A stretch of 64,000 nucleotides of DNA from Thermococcus sp. 4557 (GCF_000221185.1 NC_015865.1:1364001-1428000); one strand, 5' to 3'; shown: positions 16,803 through 29,280, counted from the first letter of the stretch. The notes: a model not told the origin generated them from the sequence alone. A program made the numbers and translations.

Positions 16803-19800
16803 ATGCCTGAGCTCTACTCATCCGAGATGAAATCCTACTTCGAATCGCTCCAGCGCGAGATAGACCGGGCCTATGAGATAGCGAGAAAGGCCCGTGAACA
16901 GGGAAAGGATCCCAGCCTTGAGGTTGAGGTTCCCCAGGCGACCGACATGGCCGGCCGTGTTGAGAGCCTCGTCGGTCCGAAGGGCGTGGCCGAGAGGATA
17001 CGCGTTCTTGTTAAGGAGTACGGTAAAGAGCTGGCCGCCCTAAAGGTCGTTGACGAGATTATAGACGGTAAGTTCGGCGACCTGGGGAGCAAGGAGCGCT
17101 ACGCCGAGCAGGCCGTTAGAACCGCCCTTGCAATCCTCACTGAGGGTATAGTCTCGGCCCCCCTTGAGGGAATAGCCGACGTCAAGGTCAAGAGGAACGA
17201 GTGGGGAGACAATTCCGAATACCTCGCCCTTTACTACGCGGGCCCCATCAGGAGTTCCGGTGGAACCGCACAGGCCCTCAGCGTCCTCGTCGGAGACTAC
17301 GTCAGGAAGAAGCTCGGCCTTGACCGCTTCAAGCCCAGCGAGAAGCACATAGAGAGGATGGTGGAGGAGATCGACCTCTACCACCGCGCCGTCACGCGCC
17401 TGCAGTACCACCCGGAGGCGGATGAAGTAAGGCTCGCCATGAAGAACATCCCCATCGAGATCACCGGCGAAGAGACCGATAAGGTTGAAGTCAGCCACCG
17501 CGACGTTCCCGGCGTTGAGACCAACCACCTGCGCGGCGGCGCCATACTCGTCCTCGCCGAGGGTGTCCTCCAGAAGGCGAAGAAGCTCGTCAAGTACATA
17601 GACAAGATGGGTGTTGAAGGCTGGGATTGGATAAAGGAGTTCGTAGATGCCAAAGAAAAGGGTAAGAAGGCAGATGATTCCAAATCTTCCGAATCCAAAG
17701 CCGAGGATTCCGGCGCCAGAGAGGAAGTTGTCGAGAAAGTTGAGAAGGGCTTTTACTATGAGCTCTACGAGCGCTTTAAGGCCAACATCGCCCCCAACAA
17801 GAAGTACACGAAGGAGATAATCGGAGGCAGGCCCCTCTTCGCGGAGCCTTCCGAGAACGGCGGCTTCCGTCTGCGCTACGGCCGCTCCCGCGTCAGCGGA
17901 TTCGCCACCTGGAGCGTCAACCCCGCCACCATGCTCCTCCTCGACGAGTTCATAGCGATTGGAACACAGATGAAGACGGAAAGGCCCGGCAAGGGCTGTA
18001 TCGTGACGCCGGCAACGACGGTCGAGGGGCCGATAGTCAAGCTCAAGGACGGGAGCGTCATACGGGTTGATGATTACGAGACCGCCCTCAAGGTCCGCGA
18101 CAGGCTGGAGGAGATACTCTACGTCGGCGACGCCCTGGTCAACTTCGGGGACTTCGTGGAGAACAACCAGACCCTTCTTCCCGCCAACTACTCGGAGGAA
18201 TGGTGGATTCAGGAGCTGGTGGGGGCCATAGCCGAGACCTACGAGGTCGAGCTGGAGCCCTTTGCAGAGAACCCGGAGGATGCAGTTGAGGAGGCGGCGG
18301 AGTACATCGAGGTTGACTCTGAATTCCTGCGGAGGCTTCTCAGGGATCCGCTCCGTGTTAAACCCGATGTTGAGACCGCGATACACATCTCAAACGTTCT
18401 TGACATCCCGCTCCACCCATACTACACCCTCTACTGGAACACGCTCAGGCCTGAGGAAGTTGAAGAACTCCAGCGGGCGCTGCTGGGCGCTCAAATCGAG
18501 TGGAACGAGCACATGAAGAACAAGTTCGCGAGGAAGGTGGTTCTGGAGAACGACCCCAAAATCAAACGCTACCTTGAACTCCTCGGCCTCCCGCACAGGC
18601 TTGAGCGGACAGAGGAGAGGAAGAAGGTCATAGTCATCGACTACCCATGGAGCGCCGCCCTGCTCACGCCTCTCGGCAACCTCGAATGGGAGTTCAGGGC
18701 AAAGCCGTTCCACACCGTCATAGACATCATCAACGAGAACAGCAGGATAAAGCTCCGTGACAGGGGAATAAGCTGGATCGGAGCTCGCATGGGCAGGCCC
18801 GAGAAGGCCAAGGAAAGGAAGATGAAGCCGCCGGTGCAGGTTCTCTTCCCCATCGGCCTCGCTGGCGGCTCGAGCAGGGACATCAAGAAAGCCGCCGAGG
18901 AAGGGAAGGTAACGAGCGTGGAGATAGCCTTCTTCAAGTGCCCCGAGTGCGGACACACCGGGCCGGAGCACATCTGCCCGCGCTGCGGGACGAGGAAGGA
19001 ACTCCTCTGGCACTGCGCCAAGTGCAACGTTGATTACTCGCAGAGCGAGGCTGAGAACTTCGACTTCCGCTGTCCAAAGTGCGGCACCGAGCTGAAGCCC
19101 TACGCGAGGAGGACCATAAAACCCTCCGAGATTCTCCGCGCCGCCATGGAGAACGTCAAGGTCTACGGCATCGACAAGCTCAAGGGCGTCCAGGGTATGA
19201 CCTCCGGCTATAAGATGGCCGAGCCCTTGGAGAAGGGTCTCCTGAGGGCTAAAAACGACGTCTACGTCTTTAAAGACGGCACCATTCGTTTCGACGCCAC
19301 AGATGCCCCGATAACCCACTTCAAGCCAAAGGAGATAGGCACGAGCGTTGAAAAGCTCCGCGAACTCGGCTACACCCACGACTTCGAGGGCAAGCCCCTG
19401 GAGCGGGACGACCAGATATTAGAACTCAGGGTTCAAGACGTCATACTGCCCTACGAGGCCGGGAGGTACCTCCTCAAGGTGGCCCGCTTCATAGACGACC
19501 TCCTCGAGAAGTTCTACGGTCTGCCGAGGTTCTACAACGCCGAGAAGATGGAAGACCTCGTCGGGCACCTCGTCATCGGCCTTGCTCCCCACACTTCGGC
19601 TGGAATCATAGGCAGGATAATAGGCTTCTCCGACGTTCTGGTCGGCTACGCGCACCCGTATTATCACGCAGCGAAGAGGAGGAACTGCTTCCCGGGAGAC
19701 ACGAGAATCCTTGTCCAGATTGATGGTGTGCCCGCCAGGATAACGCTCCGCGAGCTCTACGAGATGTTCGAGGAGGAGAGCTACGAGAACATGGTCTACG

Positions 19801-21188
19801 TGAGAAGGAAGCCAAAGAGGGACGTTAAGGTCTATTCATTTGACCCCGAGAGCGGTAAGGTTGTCCTCACCGACATCGAGGACGTCATTAAGGCCCCAAG
19901 CACTGACAACCTCATACGCTTCGAGCTTGAGCTGGGAAGGAGCTTCGAAACGACCGTTGACCACCCGGTTCTCGTCTACGAGGACGGAAAGTTCGTGGAG
20001 AAGAGAGCCTTTGAGGTTAAGGAAGGGGAATTAATTGGAGTTTATGAGAAGGACTCCATAAAACTATTCAAACTTGAACGCATTGAATATATCAAGCCAA
20101 AAGATGACTTCGTGTTCTCTTTAAACGCTAAGAAATACCACAATGTTTTGATAAATGAGAATATTGTAACACATCAATGCGACGGAGATGAAGACGCTGT
20201 AATGCTCCTCCTCGACGCCCTGCTCAACTTCAGCAAGTACTATCTGCCTGAAAAGCGCGGCGGCAAGATGGACGCCCCGCTGGTCGTTACCACGCGCCTC
20301 GACCCGCGCGAGGTTGACAGCGAGGTTCACAACATGGACGTCGTCCGCTACTACCCGCTGAAATTCTACAGCGCCACCTACGAGATGAAGTCTCCGAAGG
20401 AGATTAAGTTCATCGAGCGCGTTGAGGACAGGCTCGGCAAACCGGAGATGTATGAAGGCATAAAGTTCACCCACGACACGGACGACATCGGCCTCGGCCC
20501 GAAGATGAGCCTGTACAAACAGCTCGGCGACATGGTCGAGAAGGTGGAGCGCCAGCTGGCCCTGGCGGAGCGCATAAGGGCGGTCGATGAGCACCACGTG
20601 GCAGAAACGATAATCAACTCCCACCTCGTTCCGGATTTGAGGGGCAACCTGAGGAGCTTCACGAGGCAGGAGTTCCGCTGTGTTAAGTGCAACACCAAAT
20701 ACAGAAGGCCGCCGCTGGCCGGCAAGTGCCCCAAGTGCGGCGGAAAGATCGTTCTGACCGTCAGCAAGGGCGCCATAGAGAAGTATCTTCCAACTGCGAA
20801 GATGCTGGTCACGAAGTACAACGTGCTCGACTACACGAGGCAGAGGATATGCCTGACCGAGAAGGACATAAAGACCCTCTTCGAGAACGTCTTCCCGGAG
20901 AGGCAGAGGACTCTGATGGGCTTCTCGGCCGACGTCTGCGAGAAGATGATAAAGGCCCGTACCGGCAAATCCAACGGCAAAAATGGCTACCTCGACGAGC
21001 TGAAGGCGAACGGAAAGCTCAAGCAGAAGTCCAAGACCGAGAAAAAGAAGGAATCCAAGAAGACCTCCAAGCGCTCCGAGAAGAAGATAAAGCCATCACA
21101 AGGATTTGAGAAGGCGGTTAAGAAGGAAAAGGTCGCCATGAAGAAGAAAAAGAAGGGCATAAGCCTCGACGAGTTCTTCGGCTCTTAG
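16803..21188 (+). CDS. polC: DNA polymerase II (family D) large subunit DP2, intein-containing
   Basis: 1461-residue precursor; about 1297 residues after splicing. Features in order: N-terminal helical region (SEMKSYFESLQREIDRAYE), AGPIRSSGGTAQALSVLVGDYVR, a first zinc cluster from about residue 713 (CPECGHTGPEHICPRCG then CAKC and CPKCG), the catalytic region split by the intein (RRN / CDGDED, whose aspartates form the active site), a second zinc cluster near 1292 (CVKCNTKY, CPKCGGK), a lysine-rich tail, and a PCNA-binding-like end SLDEFFGS. Start ATG 16803 follows GAGGTGGGTTCTC; an upstream in-frame start at 16776 lacks a binding site. Confidence 0.97.
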   Translation: MPELYSSEMKSYFESLQREIDRAYEIARKAREQGKDPSLEVEVPQATDMAGRVESLVGPKGVAERIRVLVKEYGKELAALKVVDEIIDGKFGDLGSKERYAEQAVRTALAILTEGIVSAPLEGIADVKVKRNEWGDNSEYLALYYAGPIRSSGGTAQALSVLVGDYVRKKLGLDRFKPSEKHIERMVEEIDLYHRAVTRLQYHPEADEVRLAMKNIPIEITGEETDKVEVSHRDVPGVETNHLRGGAILVLAEGVLQKAKKLVKYIDKMGVEGWDWIKEFVDAKEKGKKADDSKSSESKAEDSGAREEVVEKVEKGFYYELYERFKANIAPNKKYTKEIIGGRPLFAEPSENGGFRLRYGRSRVSGFATWSVNPATMLLLDEFIAIGTQMKTERPGKGCIVTPATTVEGPIVKLKDGSVIRVDDYETALKVRDRLEEILYVGDALVNFGDFVENNQTLLPANYSEEWWIQELVGAIAETYEVELEPFAENPEDAVEEAAEYIEVDSEFLRRLLRDPLRVKPDVETAIHISNVLDIPLHPYYTLYWNTLRPEEVEELQRALLGAQIEWNEHMKNKFARKVVLENDPKIKRYLELLGLPHRLERTEERKKVIVIDYPWSAALLTPLGNLEWEFRAKPFHTVIDIINENSRIKLRDRGISWIGARMGRPEKAKERKMKPPVQVLFPIGLAGGSSRDIKKAAEEGKVTSVEIAFFKCPECGHTGPEHICPRCGTRKELLWHCAKCNVDYSQSEAENFDFRCPKCGTELKPYARRTIKPSEILRAAMENVKVYGIDKLKGVQGMTSGYKMAEPLEKGLLRAKNDVYVFKDGTIRFDATDAPITHFKPKEIGTSVEKLRELGYTHDFEGKPLERDDQILELRVQDVILPYEAGRYLLKVARFIDDLLEKFYGLPRFYNAEKMEDLVGHLVIGLAPHTSAGIIGRIIGFSDVLVGYAHPYYHAAKRRNCFPGDTRILVQIDGVPARITLRELYEMFEEESYENMVYVRRKPKRDVKVYSFDPESGKVVLTDIEDVIKAPSTDNLIRFELELGRSFETTVDHPVLVYEDGKFVEKRAFEVKEGELIGVYEKDSIKLFKLERIEYIKPKDDFVFSLNAKKYHNVLINENIVTHQCDGDEDAVMLLLDALLNFSKYYLPEKRGGKMDAPLVVTTRLDPREVDSEVHNMDVVRYYPLKFYSATYEMKSPKEIKFIERVEDRLGKPEMYEGIKFTHDTDDIGLGPKMSLYKQLGDMVEKVERQLALAERIRAVDEHHVAETIINSHLVPDLRGNLRSFTRQEFRCVKCNTKYRRPPLAGKCPKCGGKIVLTVSKGAIEKYLPTAKMLVTKYNVLDYTRQRICLTEKDIKTLFENVFPERQRTLMGFSADVCEKMIKARTGKSNGKNGYLDELKANGKLKQKSKTEKKKESKKTSKRSEKKIKPSQGFEKAVKKEKVAMKKKKKGISLDEFFGS
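19686..20177 (+). mobile_element. Mini-intein in DP2
   Basis: 164 residues (962-1125 of the precursor). Starts with Cys (CFPGDTRILV, block A) and has block B (SFETTVDHPVLV with the conserved Thr and His). Near the C terminus it has KKYHNVLINENIVTHQ, followed by the +1 Cys of the extein. The last intein residue is Gln instead of the usual Asn, as known for the DP2 intein of Pyrococcus. No LAGLIDADG endonuclease domain fits in this length, so it is splicing-only. It interrupts the catalytic NCDGDED motif. The C-terminal third (from about 20030) is distinctly AT-rich. Confidence 0.95.
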
Positions 21189-21196
21189 TTTTTCCG

Positions 21197-21214
21197 TTAA
21201 TCATATATATCATT
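21197..21214 (+). promoter_or_regulatory. TATA box for the zinc-ribbon protein gene
   Basis: TAATCATATATATCATTAC lies about 25-30 bases before ATG 21232/21238, implying a leaderless or nearly leaderless transcript. The T-rich segment just before it (TTAGTTTTTCC) probably terminates DP2 transcription. Confidence 0.5.
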
Positions 21215-21237
21215 ACGTCGTTCTTTCTTTGATGGGA

Positions 21238-21924
21238 ATGAACTCAGGGTTCAAATTGCTCCCCAGCGTAGCCTACCTGAGGGTTCAGAGGCAGGTGTTC
21301 GTGGGCTATTCTATGCCCCTCGCGGGATGGATAGGGGAGTATCTGATCAACTATCGGAAGCTTCCAAGGTCGAACTTCCTTGGACGGGCGATGGGCAAGC
21401 TGGGTTTTCACCTAGCCGGCGAAGAGAGGGACGACCGCTACATCACCCAGTTCTTCACGAAGGGGAGCGTCTCTGTAAGCGCCAGTTGGGACGTTGAGAG
21501 GGAAAGCCTCTTCCTTCAGGTGATTCCCCTCCGCTCAAGGCTCTCCCGTGGCTTGACGGTTCGCGCCGAGAACATCGAGTTCTACGACCAGTACGTGGTT
21601 TCAATCGAACCCACTGGAAAACTGCCGCTGGGAATCCGGGGCATCGGAATAAACGCCCTGATTCTTGAGGATTTTTACCCCATAGAGACACCCTACTGGG
21701 GAATGCTCCACGAGGACTGGGAGCTCGAGCTCAACCTGCTCGTCATGAAGGACGAGGTTTACGATAGGCTGAGCCGGGAGGAGTACCGCTGTCCAGTCTG
21801 CTTCTCACCCCTGAGCGAGGAGAATGGCGTCCTTAAGTGCACCACGTGCGGCTTCACCTACGCTCCCGAGCACGACTTCGAGAGGGTAATGGAAGAGTTC
21901 AGCGTGGAGGAGTTTGCGTTTTGA
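21238..21924 (+). CDS. Zinc-ribbon protein of unknown function
   Basis: About 228 residues. The body is a mixed alpha/beta domain (AYLRVQRQVFVGYSMPLAGWIGEYL; SVSASWDVERESLFLQVIPL) of a family I do not recognise. The C terminus is a zinc ribbon: RCPVCFSPL and KCTTCGFTY. Start uncertain between ATG 21232 and ATG 21238; there is no clear ribosome binding site and the TATA spacing fits leaderless initiation. Not clearly cotranscribed with DP2. Confidence 0.65.
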   Translation: MNSGFKLLPSVAYLRVQRQVFVGYSMPLAGWIGEYLINYRKLPRSNFLGRAMGKLGFHLAGEERDDRYITQFFTKGSVSVSASWDVERESLFLQVIPLRSRLSRGLTVRAENIEFYDQYVVSIEPTGKLPLGIRGIGINALILEDFYPIETPYWGMLHEDWELELNLLVMKDEVYDRLSREEYRCPVCFSPLSEENGVLKCTTCGFTYAPEHDFERVMEEFSVEEFAF

Positions 21925-22648
21925 AGCTTTTGGAAAAAGCTTCACCAAAAGCACGTAGCTCCCCTCTAAGAGGGTCATAATACAGGGATTTTGCACTAAG
22001 AAGGCTCGTTTTCTCAAGGAGAACACGTTTAAACAAACCTCAACAAAGGGTTTACTTTCCCTTGACGCCCAAGGGGCGTCGATTTTAAAGTTAAACCCCT
22101 GCCAAGGAGCAACTTGAAAAGTTCTCACACTTAAAACAACCGTTTGGGTAGAAAATCACTCAGAATTTAGCCTTTTAAAAGGAGCTACGAACCTTGGTCA
22201 AACTCTGCGGGACTGTCATCCCTTGCGTCGAGCAGAGCTCGACGTGCGCAGGCGAAGTTTCTGGGGGTGTGGGGGCGTTAGCTCCCCGGAGGTTTAGAAA
22301 AACAGGGCGCGAGGTGGAACCCATCATCGGGGGTTTGAGAATACAGAGCAAGCTTTAGCAAAGCTTGACCAAAAGTTTGTGATTCCTTTACAAGACCCTC
22401 CTGAGAAAGGATTTTACTACTTCATTTTAGTCCTTAGAAGAGGAATTCACCACCAATGTTCCTTCTTGTGAGGGTTCTACTTGAACCGCGCTCCGTGGGA
22501 GCGCTAAAAGGTTTTGAACCCCGTGGATGTTGCTCTTTTAGAAGTGAATCCTGGCTGGAATTGTGAAGTTTGAGAGAAAATCCTTTTCAAATCGCAATTT
22601 TCAGAAAGAATCACAAACCTTGATCAAACTTCGCGCAGGCGAAGTTTG
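21923..22648. repeat. Hairpin-rich non-coding island with a degenerate repeat family
   Basis: No gene found in about 720 bases. It contains at least seven short hairpins with 3-4 base loops: 21923-21943 (9-bp stem, loop GGA), 21962-21974 (5-bp stem), 22064-22080 (7-bp stem, loop AAG), 22226-22244 (8-bp stem, loop AGA), 22349-22367 (8-bp stem, loop AGC), 22488-22504 (7-bp stem, loop GTG) and 22625-22648 (10-bp stem, loop GCAG). Four of the segments belong to one degenerate family, TTTGGTCAAACTT plus hairpin, at about 21923-21952 (-), 22192-22261 (+), 22345-22389 (-) and 22607-22648 (+). Confidence 0.6.
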
Positions 22649-22650
22649 TG

Positions 22651-22726
22651 TGGTAGCCCCGCCGGGATTCGAACCCGGGTCGCGGGATCCAAAGTCCCGC
22701 ATGATTGTCCGCTACACCACGGGGCT
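22651..22726 (-). tRNA. tRNA-Gln (anticodon UUG)
   Basis: A full cloverleaf on the minus strand with encoded CCA. Acceptor stem AGCCCCG/CGGGGCT, anticodon stem-loop CGGGA-CTTTGGA-TCCCG giving anticodon UUG, T arm CCGGG-TTCGAAT-CCCGG. Total length 76 bases. A TATA box lies upstream (TTTATAAG, about 22751-22759 on the minus strand). No intron. Confidence 0.95.
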
Positions 22727-22798
22727 GTCCGATAGAAAAAGCCGAGTCCGAGCTTATAAATCTTAAGCCCTGTTTGCAGTAGAAAAGTTAGAAAAGGC

Positions 22799-24015
<1,217 letters not shown>

Positions 24016-24085
24016 GGGGATACCTTGGGCGACCGAACCAATAAGCTTTTTTATTGCCTGCGGAGATTCTTTCGGAGGTGATGGA

Positions 24086-25285
24086 ATGAGGAAGCTGGCG
24101 GTTCTGATTCTCACGGTTCTTCTCATCACTCCTCTCTTCGGCGTGGCTTCCGCCGCGGACGATCCCCAGCCCCTCTTTAACTTGGACTTCGTGATAAAAA
24201 CCGCTCCGACGACCATAAACGGCTCCCAGGTCTGGATGGCCACCTTCAAGGTTCACGCCGTTCTGAAGGACCCCGTCTACCGGGCCTACTTCGAGAACCT
24301 CGCCGCCAACAACAGCACCAAGGCTGAGGAGGAGTTCCGTGACTTTGTCCGTCAGCTGGTGTATGAGAACCTTAAGGACAACTTCGAAAAGCGCTTTGAG
24401 GCGGCCAACGTTTCCAGCACGATATACCTCCCGGCGGGCGGCCCTGTTCGCGTCCTTGACAACTGGTCCGCCACGGTCACGTTCGTGATTTCCAACTTTC
24501 TCGTAAGCGACGACGGGAAGGTTCTCAGGTGCCCCCTGTCCGGCTCGATGGACTTCGTCTTTAAGGGGCATGTCTTCGCCTACACCTGGGACAAGATGAC
24601 GCTGATCCTCCCCGAGGACTACGAGGTCAAGAACCTGGCCCCCAAACCGGATGACTTCACCGATGGGGTAGCCATCTGGACGGGGGGAGACTACATACCG
24701 CTGATCGAGGTCTGCACGCCCCTCCACACGTTCATGCGTTTCCTCAACGAGACCCACAGAACCATTTCCCTGGTTTACGACCCCCGCGGGGGCTACGTCC
24801 AGTTCAACGCCACCTTCAGCGGGGCGGAGGCCAGCAAGAGCACCGTGGAATACATCATCAAGGGCTTCAGGGGCACGATGGATATAGTCAGCATCGACTC
24901 CTCCCAGAGAAACGGCAGTCTGGTTGTCATCGGTGTGGCAAAGCCTGAGGTCTCCTACAGGGAGACATCCAAGGAGAAGGTGTGGCAGGCCATCATCAAG
25001 CTCCCCGGAAGCTTCGATGAGGTTCATGTGGAGGGTGGAACGTATCAGCTCGCGCCGGACAACACGGTAATCATCACGGTCACAGAGGAGAAAACAAATT
25101 ACGTTCCCTACCTCTGGGGCGGCCTGGTAGTCCTGGTTGTGCTTGGCATAGTGGTTCTGAAGAGGCGCCGTTCCTCCGGCTCAGATGTTGAGGAAACCGA
25201 GGAGCCCCTCGAGGAAGGAGAGGCTTCGGTGGAGGATTCATCAGAGGATGGGGAAGGGTCTGGAGAGATGGATGGAGGTGAGTGA
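24086..25285 (+). CDS. Membrane-anchored surface protein of unknown function
   Basis: 399 residues. Signal peptide RKLAVLILTVLLITPLFGVASA, a large extracellular domain with several N-glycosylation sequons (NGSQ, NNST, NVSS), a C-terminal membrane helix (LWGGLVVLVVLGIVVL) followed by RRRSSG and a strongly acidic cytoplasmic tail. No family recognised. ATG 24086 follows GGAGGTGATGGA. Its stop TGA directly abuts the ATG of the acyl-CoA ligase gene, so they are cotranscribed, though a functional link is unclear. Confidence 0.75.
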   Translation: MRKLAVLILTVLLITPLFGVASAADDPQPLFNLDFVIKTAPTTINGSQVWMATFKVHAVLKDPVYRAYFENLAANNSTKAEEEFRDFVRQLVYENLKDNFEKRFEAANVSSTIYLPAGGPVRVLDNWSATVTFVISNFLVSDDGKVLRCPLSGSMDFVFKGHVFAYTWDKMTLILPEDYEVKNLAPKPDDFTDGVAIWTGGDYIPLIEVCTPLHTFMRFLNETHRTISLVYDPRGGYVQFNATFSGAEASKSTVEYIIKGFRGTMDIVSIDSSQRNGSLVVIGVAKPEVSYRETSKEKVWQAIIKLPGSFDEVHVEGGTYQLAPDNTVIITVTEEKTNYVPYLWGGLVVLVVLGIVVLKRRRSSGSDVEETEEPLEEGEASVEDSSEDGEGSGEMDGGE

Positions 25286-26602
25286 ATGGACTTCTTCTTT
25301 TATCCCTCTCGCGTTGCGGTGTTCGGTTCATTCAAGGAAGGTGCCATAGCCTACGAAATCCTGAGGAACATCGTCGAGGGCGGCTTTGAGGGTGAAATAA
25401 TCCCGGTCAACCCGAAGGGGGGAACCGTCGAGGTCGCGGGAAGAACCTTTAAAATCCGTGAGCGGCTCGATGAACCCGTGGACAGCGCCATAATCGCCAT
25501 CCCCGCGAAGTTCGTGCCGTCCCTCATAGACGAAATCGGCCCGCTGATCAAGGGCGCCGTTGTAATAAGCGCCGGCTTCTCGGAGGTCGGGAACGCTGAT
25601 CTCGAGCGCGAGCTGGTGGAAAAGGCGAGAGAGCACGGCGTCAGAATCATCGGCCCCAACTGCGCCGGAATCTTCGGCGTCCACGGGAGGTTCTTCGGCT
25701 CCTTCGAGGTTCGCGTTAGGCCTGGAGGACTGGCCCTCATCAGCCAGAGCGGTGCCTTCGGCGGCGCGGCTTTGGCGATGGGCAACGACGAGGGGATAGG
25801 ATTTTCCGCCTTCGTTTCCTATGGAAACGCCTCCGACCTGAACGAGAGCGACTTCCTTGAGTACTTCGCCGACGACGAGAACACGAAGGCAATAGCCCTC
25901 TACATCGAGGGTGTTAAGGACGGCAGGCGCTTCATGGAGGCGCTCCGCTATGCGACGGCAAGAAAGCCCGTCATAATCCTCAAGGCCGGCAAGAGCGCCA
26001 GCGGTGCTAAAGCGGCCGCTTCCCACACCGGCTCGCTCGCGGGAAGCTATGAGATTTATCGCGCGGCATTCAAGCAGGCTGGGGCGATAGAGGTTGAGGA
26101 GATGGAGGAGCTCTTCGACGCGGCGAAGGCCTTCGAGATGTACCCTGGGACTGGAAAGCGCGTGGCGGTCATCACCAACTCCGGCGGCCCGGGCGTTTTG
26201 GCTGCGGACAAGCTCGAAAGGCTGGGCCTTGAGATAGCAAAGCTGAGCGAGGAGACCGTCAATGAACTCCGCTCATTCCTTCCGCCCCAGTGCTCGGTGC
26301 GGAATCCGATTGACCTGATAGCCGATGCCGACTACGATAGGTACAGGAAAACGATTGAAGTCGTCTGCCGCGACGAAAACGTGGATTCCCTCCTCGTCAT
26401 CTGCGTGCCGCCGATTTTCATACCGAGCCGGGAGATAGCCAAAGCCATAATCGAGGCCGACTGCGACAAGCCGGTCATCGTCAACTTCATGGCGGGGGAG
26501 CTGGTTAGGGACGGGGTCAAGCTGCTTGAGGAACACGGGGTCAAAAACTTCCCAACCCCCGAGCGGGCCGCCAAAGCCCTCGCCTGGCTCGCGAGGCGCT
26601 GA
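25286..26602 (+). CDS. Acetate/acyl-CoA ligase (ADP-forming), alpha subunit
   Basis: 438 residues. CoA-binding Rossmann domain (SRVAVFGSFKEGAIAYEILRN), IIGPNCAGIFG, succinyl-CoA-ligase-like domain with SHTGSLAGSYE containing the phosphohistidine, and VITNSGGPGVLAADKLE. These enzymes convert acyl-CoA, ADP and phosphate into acid, CoA and ATP at the end of peptide or sugar fermentation. No beta subunit lies in this window; in Thermococcales alpha and beta genes are often unlinked. Acyl specificity cannot be told. Confidence 0.9.
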   Translation: MDFFFYPSRVAVFGSFKEGAIAYEILRNIVEGGFEGEIIPVNPKGGTVEVAGRTFKIRERLDEPVDSAIIAIPAKFVPSLIDEIGPLIKGAVVISAGFSEVGNADLERELVEKAREHGVRIIGPNCAGIFGVHGRFFGSFEVRVRPGGLALISQSGAFGGAALAMGNDEGIGFSAFVSYGNASDLNESDFLEYFADDENTKAIALYIEGVKDGRRFMEALRYATARKPVIILKAGKSASGAKAAASHTGSLAGSYEIYRAAFKQAGAIEVEEMEELFDAAKAFEMYPGTGKRVAVITNSGGPGVLAADKLERLGLEIAKLSEETVNELRSFLPPQCSVRNPIDLIADADYDRYRKTIEVVCRDENVDSLLVICVPPIFIPSREIAKAIIEADCDKPVIVNFMAGELVRDGVKLLEEHGVKNFPTPERAAKALAWLARR

Positions 26603-26643
26603 GCCTCGCCCTTTTTATAACGTGAAATCGGATTCCTTTCTGA

Positions 26644-28443
<1,800 letters not shown>

Positions 28444-28460
<17 letters not shown>

Positions 28461-29280
28461 TCCTCATGGTGTACTTTGGATAGACCTCGTCTGTGAAGCG
28501 CACGAACTTTGTCCTCCTGGGTGAGAGCTTTATCGTTATCTCTGTCTCCGGTTTCAGGTAGGTGTAGAACTGACCGTCTATGGCGAGTATTATCTCCCTC
28601 CCGAGGGCGAGGTTCCTCACGTCTATCGTGCTGTACGATGGGACTATCATCGGTCTGGAGCTCAGCGCTATGGGGGCGAGGGGAGCTATGACGACCACGT
28701 CCAGGCGGGGGTCAACGAAGGGACCGCCAGCGCTCATCGAGTAGCCCGTCGAGCCCGTCGGTGTCGAGACTATCAGACCGTCGGCCCGGATCTCGTCCGC
28801 CAGGCCGCCGTCGATGTAGTATCTGAGGTGGATTATCTTCCCCGGTATTCCCGTCAGGATGGCCACCTCGTTGAGGGCGTCCGGCACGGTGTTCTCCCCG
28901 TCGAGGTAGGTCCTCAGCTTTATGCGTTCGTCTATGTGGTAGTCGCCCTCTATGAGCTTGCTGAGGGCGAAGAAGGCCTCATGGGGCTCGACCTCCGTAA
29001 GGAATCCCAGCGTACCCATGTTTATTCCGAGGATCGGTATCTCCCTCTTTGTCCTGTGCTCGACCCGCAGTATGGTTCCATCGCCGCCGATGACGATGAT
29101 GAAGTCCACGTCGAAGTCCTCGAGCGGGCAGACGTCCTCCTCCTGGAACTCTTGGAGGTGCCTGTGGGTCTCGCTGTCCACGCAGACGTCGTACCCGCTG
29201 ACCTTGAGGAAGTCGTAAACGCGGTATGCGAGCTTGAGTGCCGCCTTCTTGTCCCGCCTGGCCACTATCCCGAACTTCAT
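28444..29280 (-). CDS. nadK: NAD kinase
   Basis: 278 residues, phosphorylates NAD(H) to NADP(H). GGDGTILR at about 65-72 is the family signature, followed by [11 protein letters not shown], the NE-type motif in [11 protein letters not shown], and [15 protein letters not shown]. Length matches archaeal PpnK. Stop lies inside the convergent DUF835 gene. Overlaps the upstream flippase-like gene by 4 bases (ATGA), starting the long leftward operon's last gene. Confidence 0.94.

Noticed and set aside
16650-16803. Insertion-sequence remnant around the gene between DP1 and DP2
   Set aside because: No transposase reading frame, target duplication or matching terminal repeats were found; only one hairpin is present.
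16589-16810. 73-codon open frame between the inserted gene and DP2
   Set aside because: Overlaps the end of the inserted gene in another frame and runs through the hairpin; no binding site or homologous look.
17040-18386. 448-codon open frame on the minus strand across DP2
   Set aside because: Complement of conserved DP2 sequence; leucine/valine-rich nonsense typical of antisense frames.
21611-21624. ORB-like CCACTGGAAAAC in the zinc-ribbon gene, and similar short matches in other genes (for example about 22917 and 47713)
   Set aside because: Only the 9-11 base core matches and the AAC/G-rich tail is missing. Such cores are expected by chance in coding sequence of this composition.
21923-22648. 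CRISPR array
   Set aside because: The repeats are few, degenerate, in both orientations and irregularly spaced, with no uniform spacers and no cas genes.
22563-22766. 67-codon open frame crossing tRNA-Gln
   Set aside because: It includes the complement of a tRNA with an intact cloverleaf; not a protein gene.
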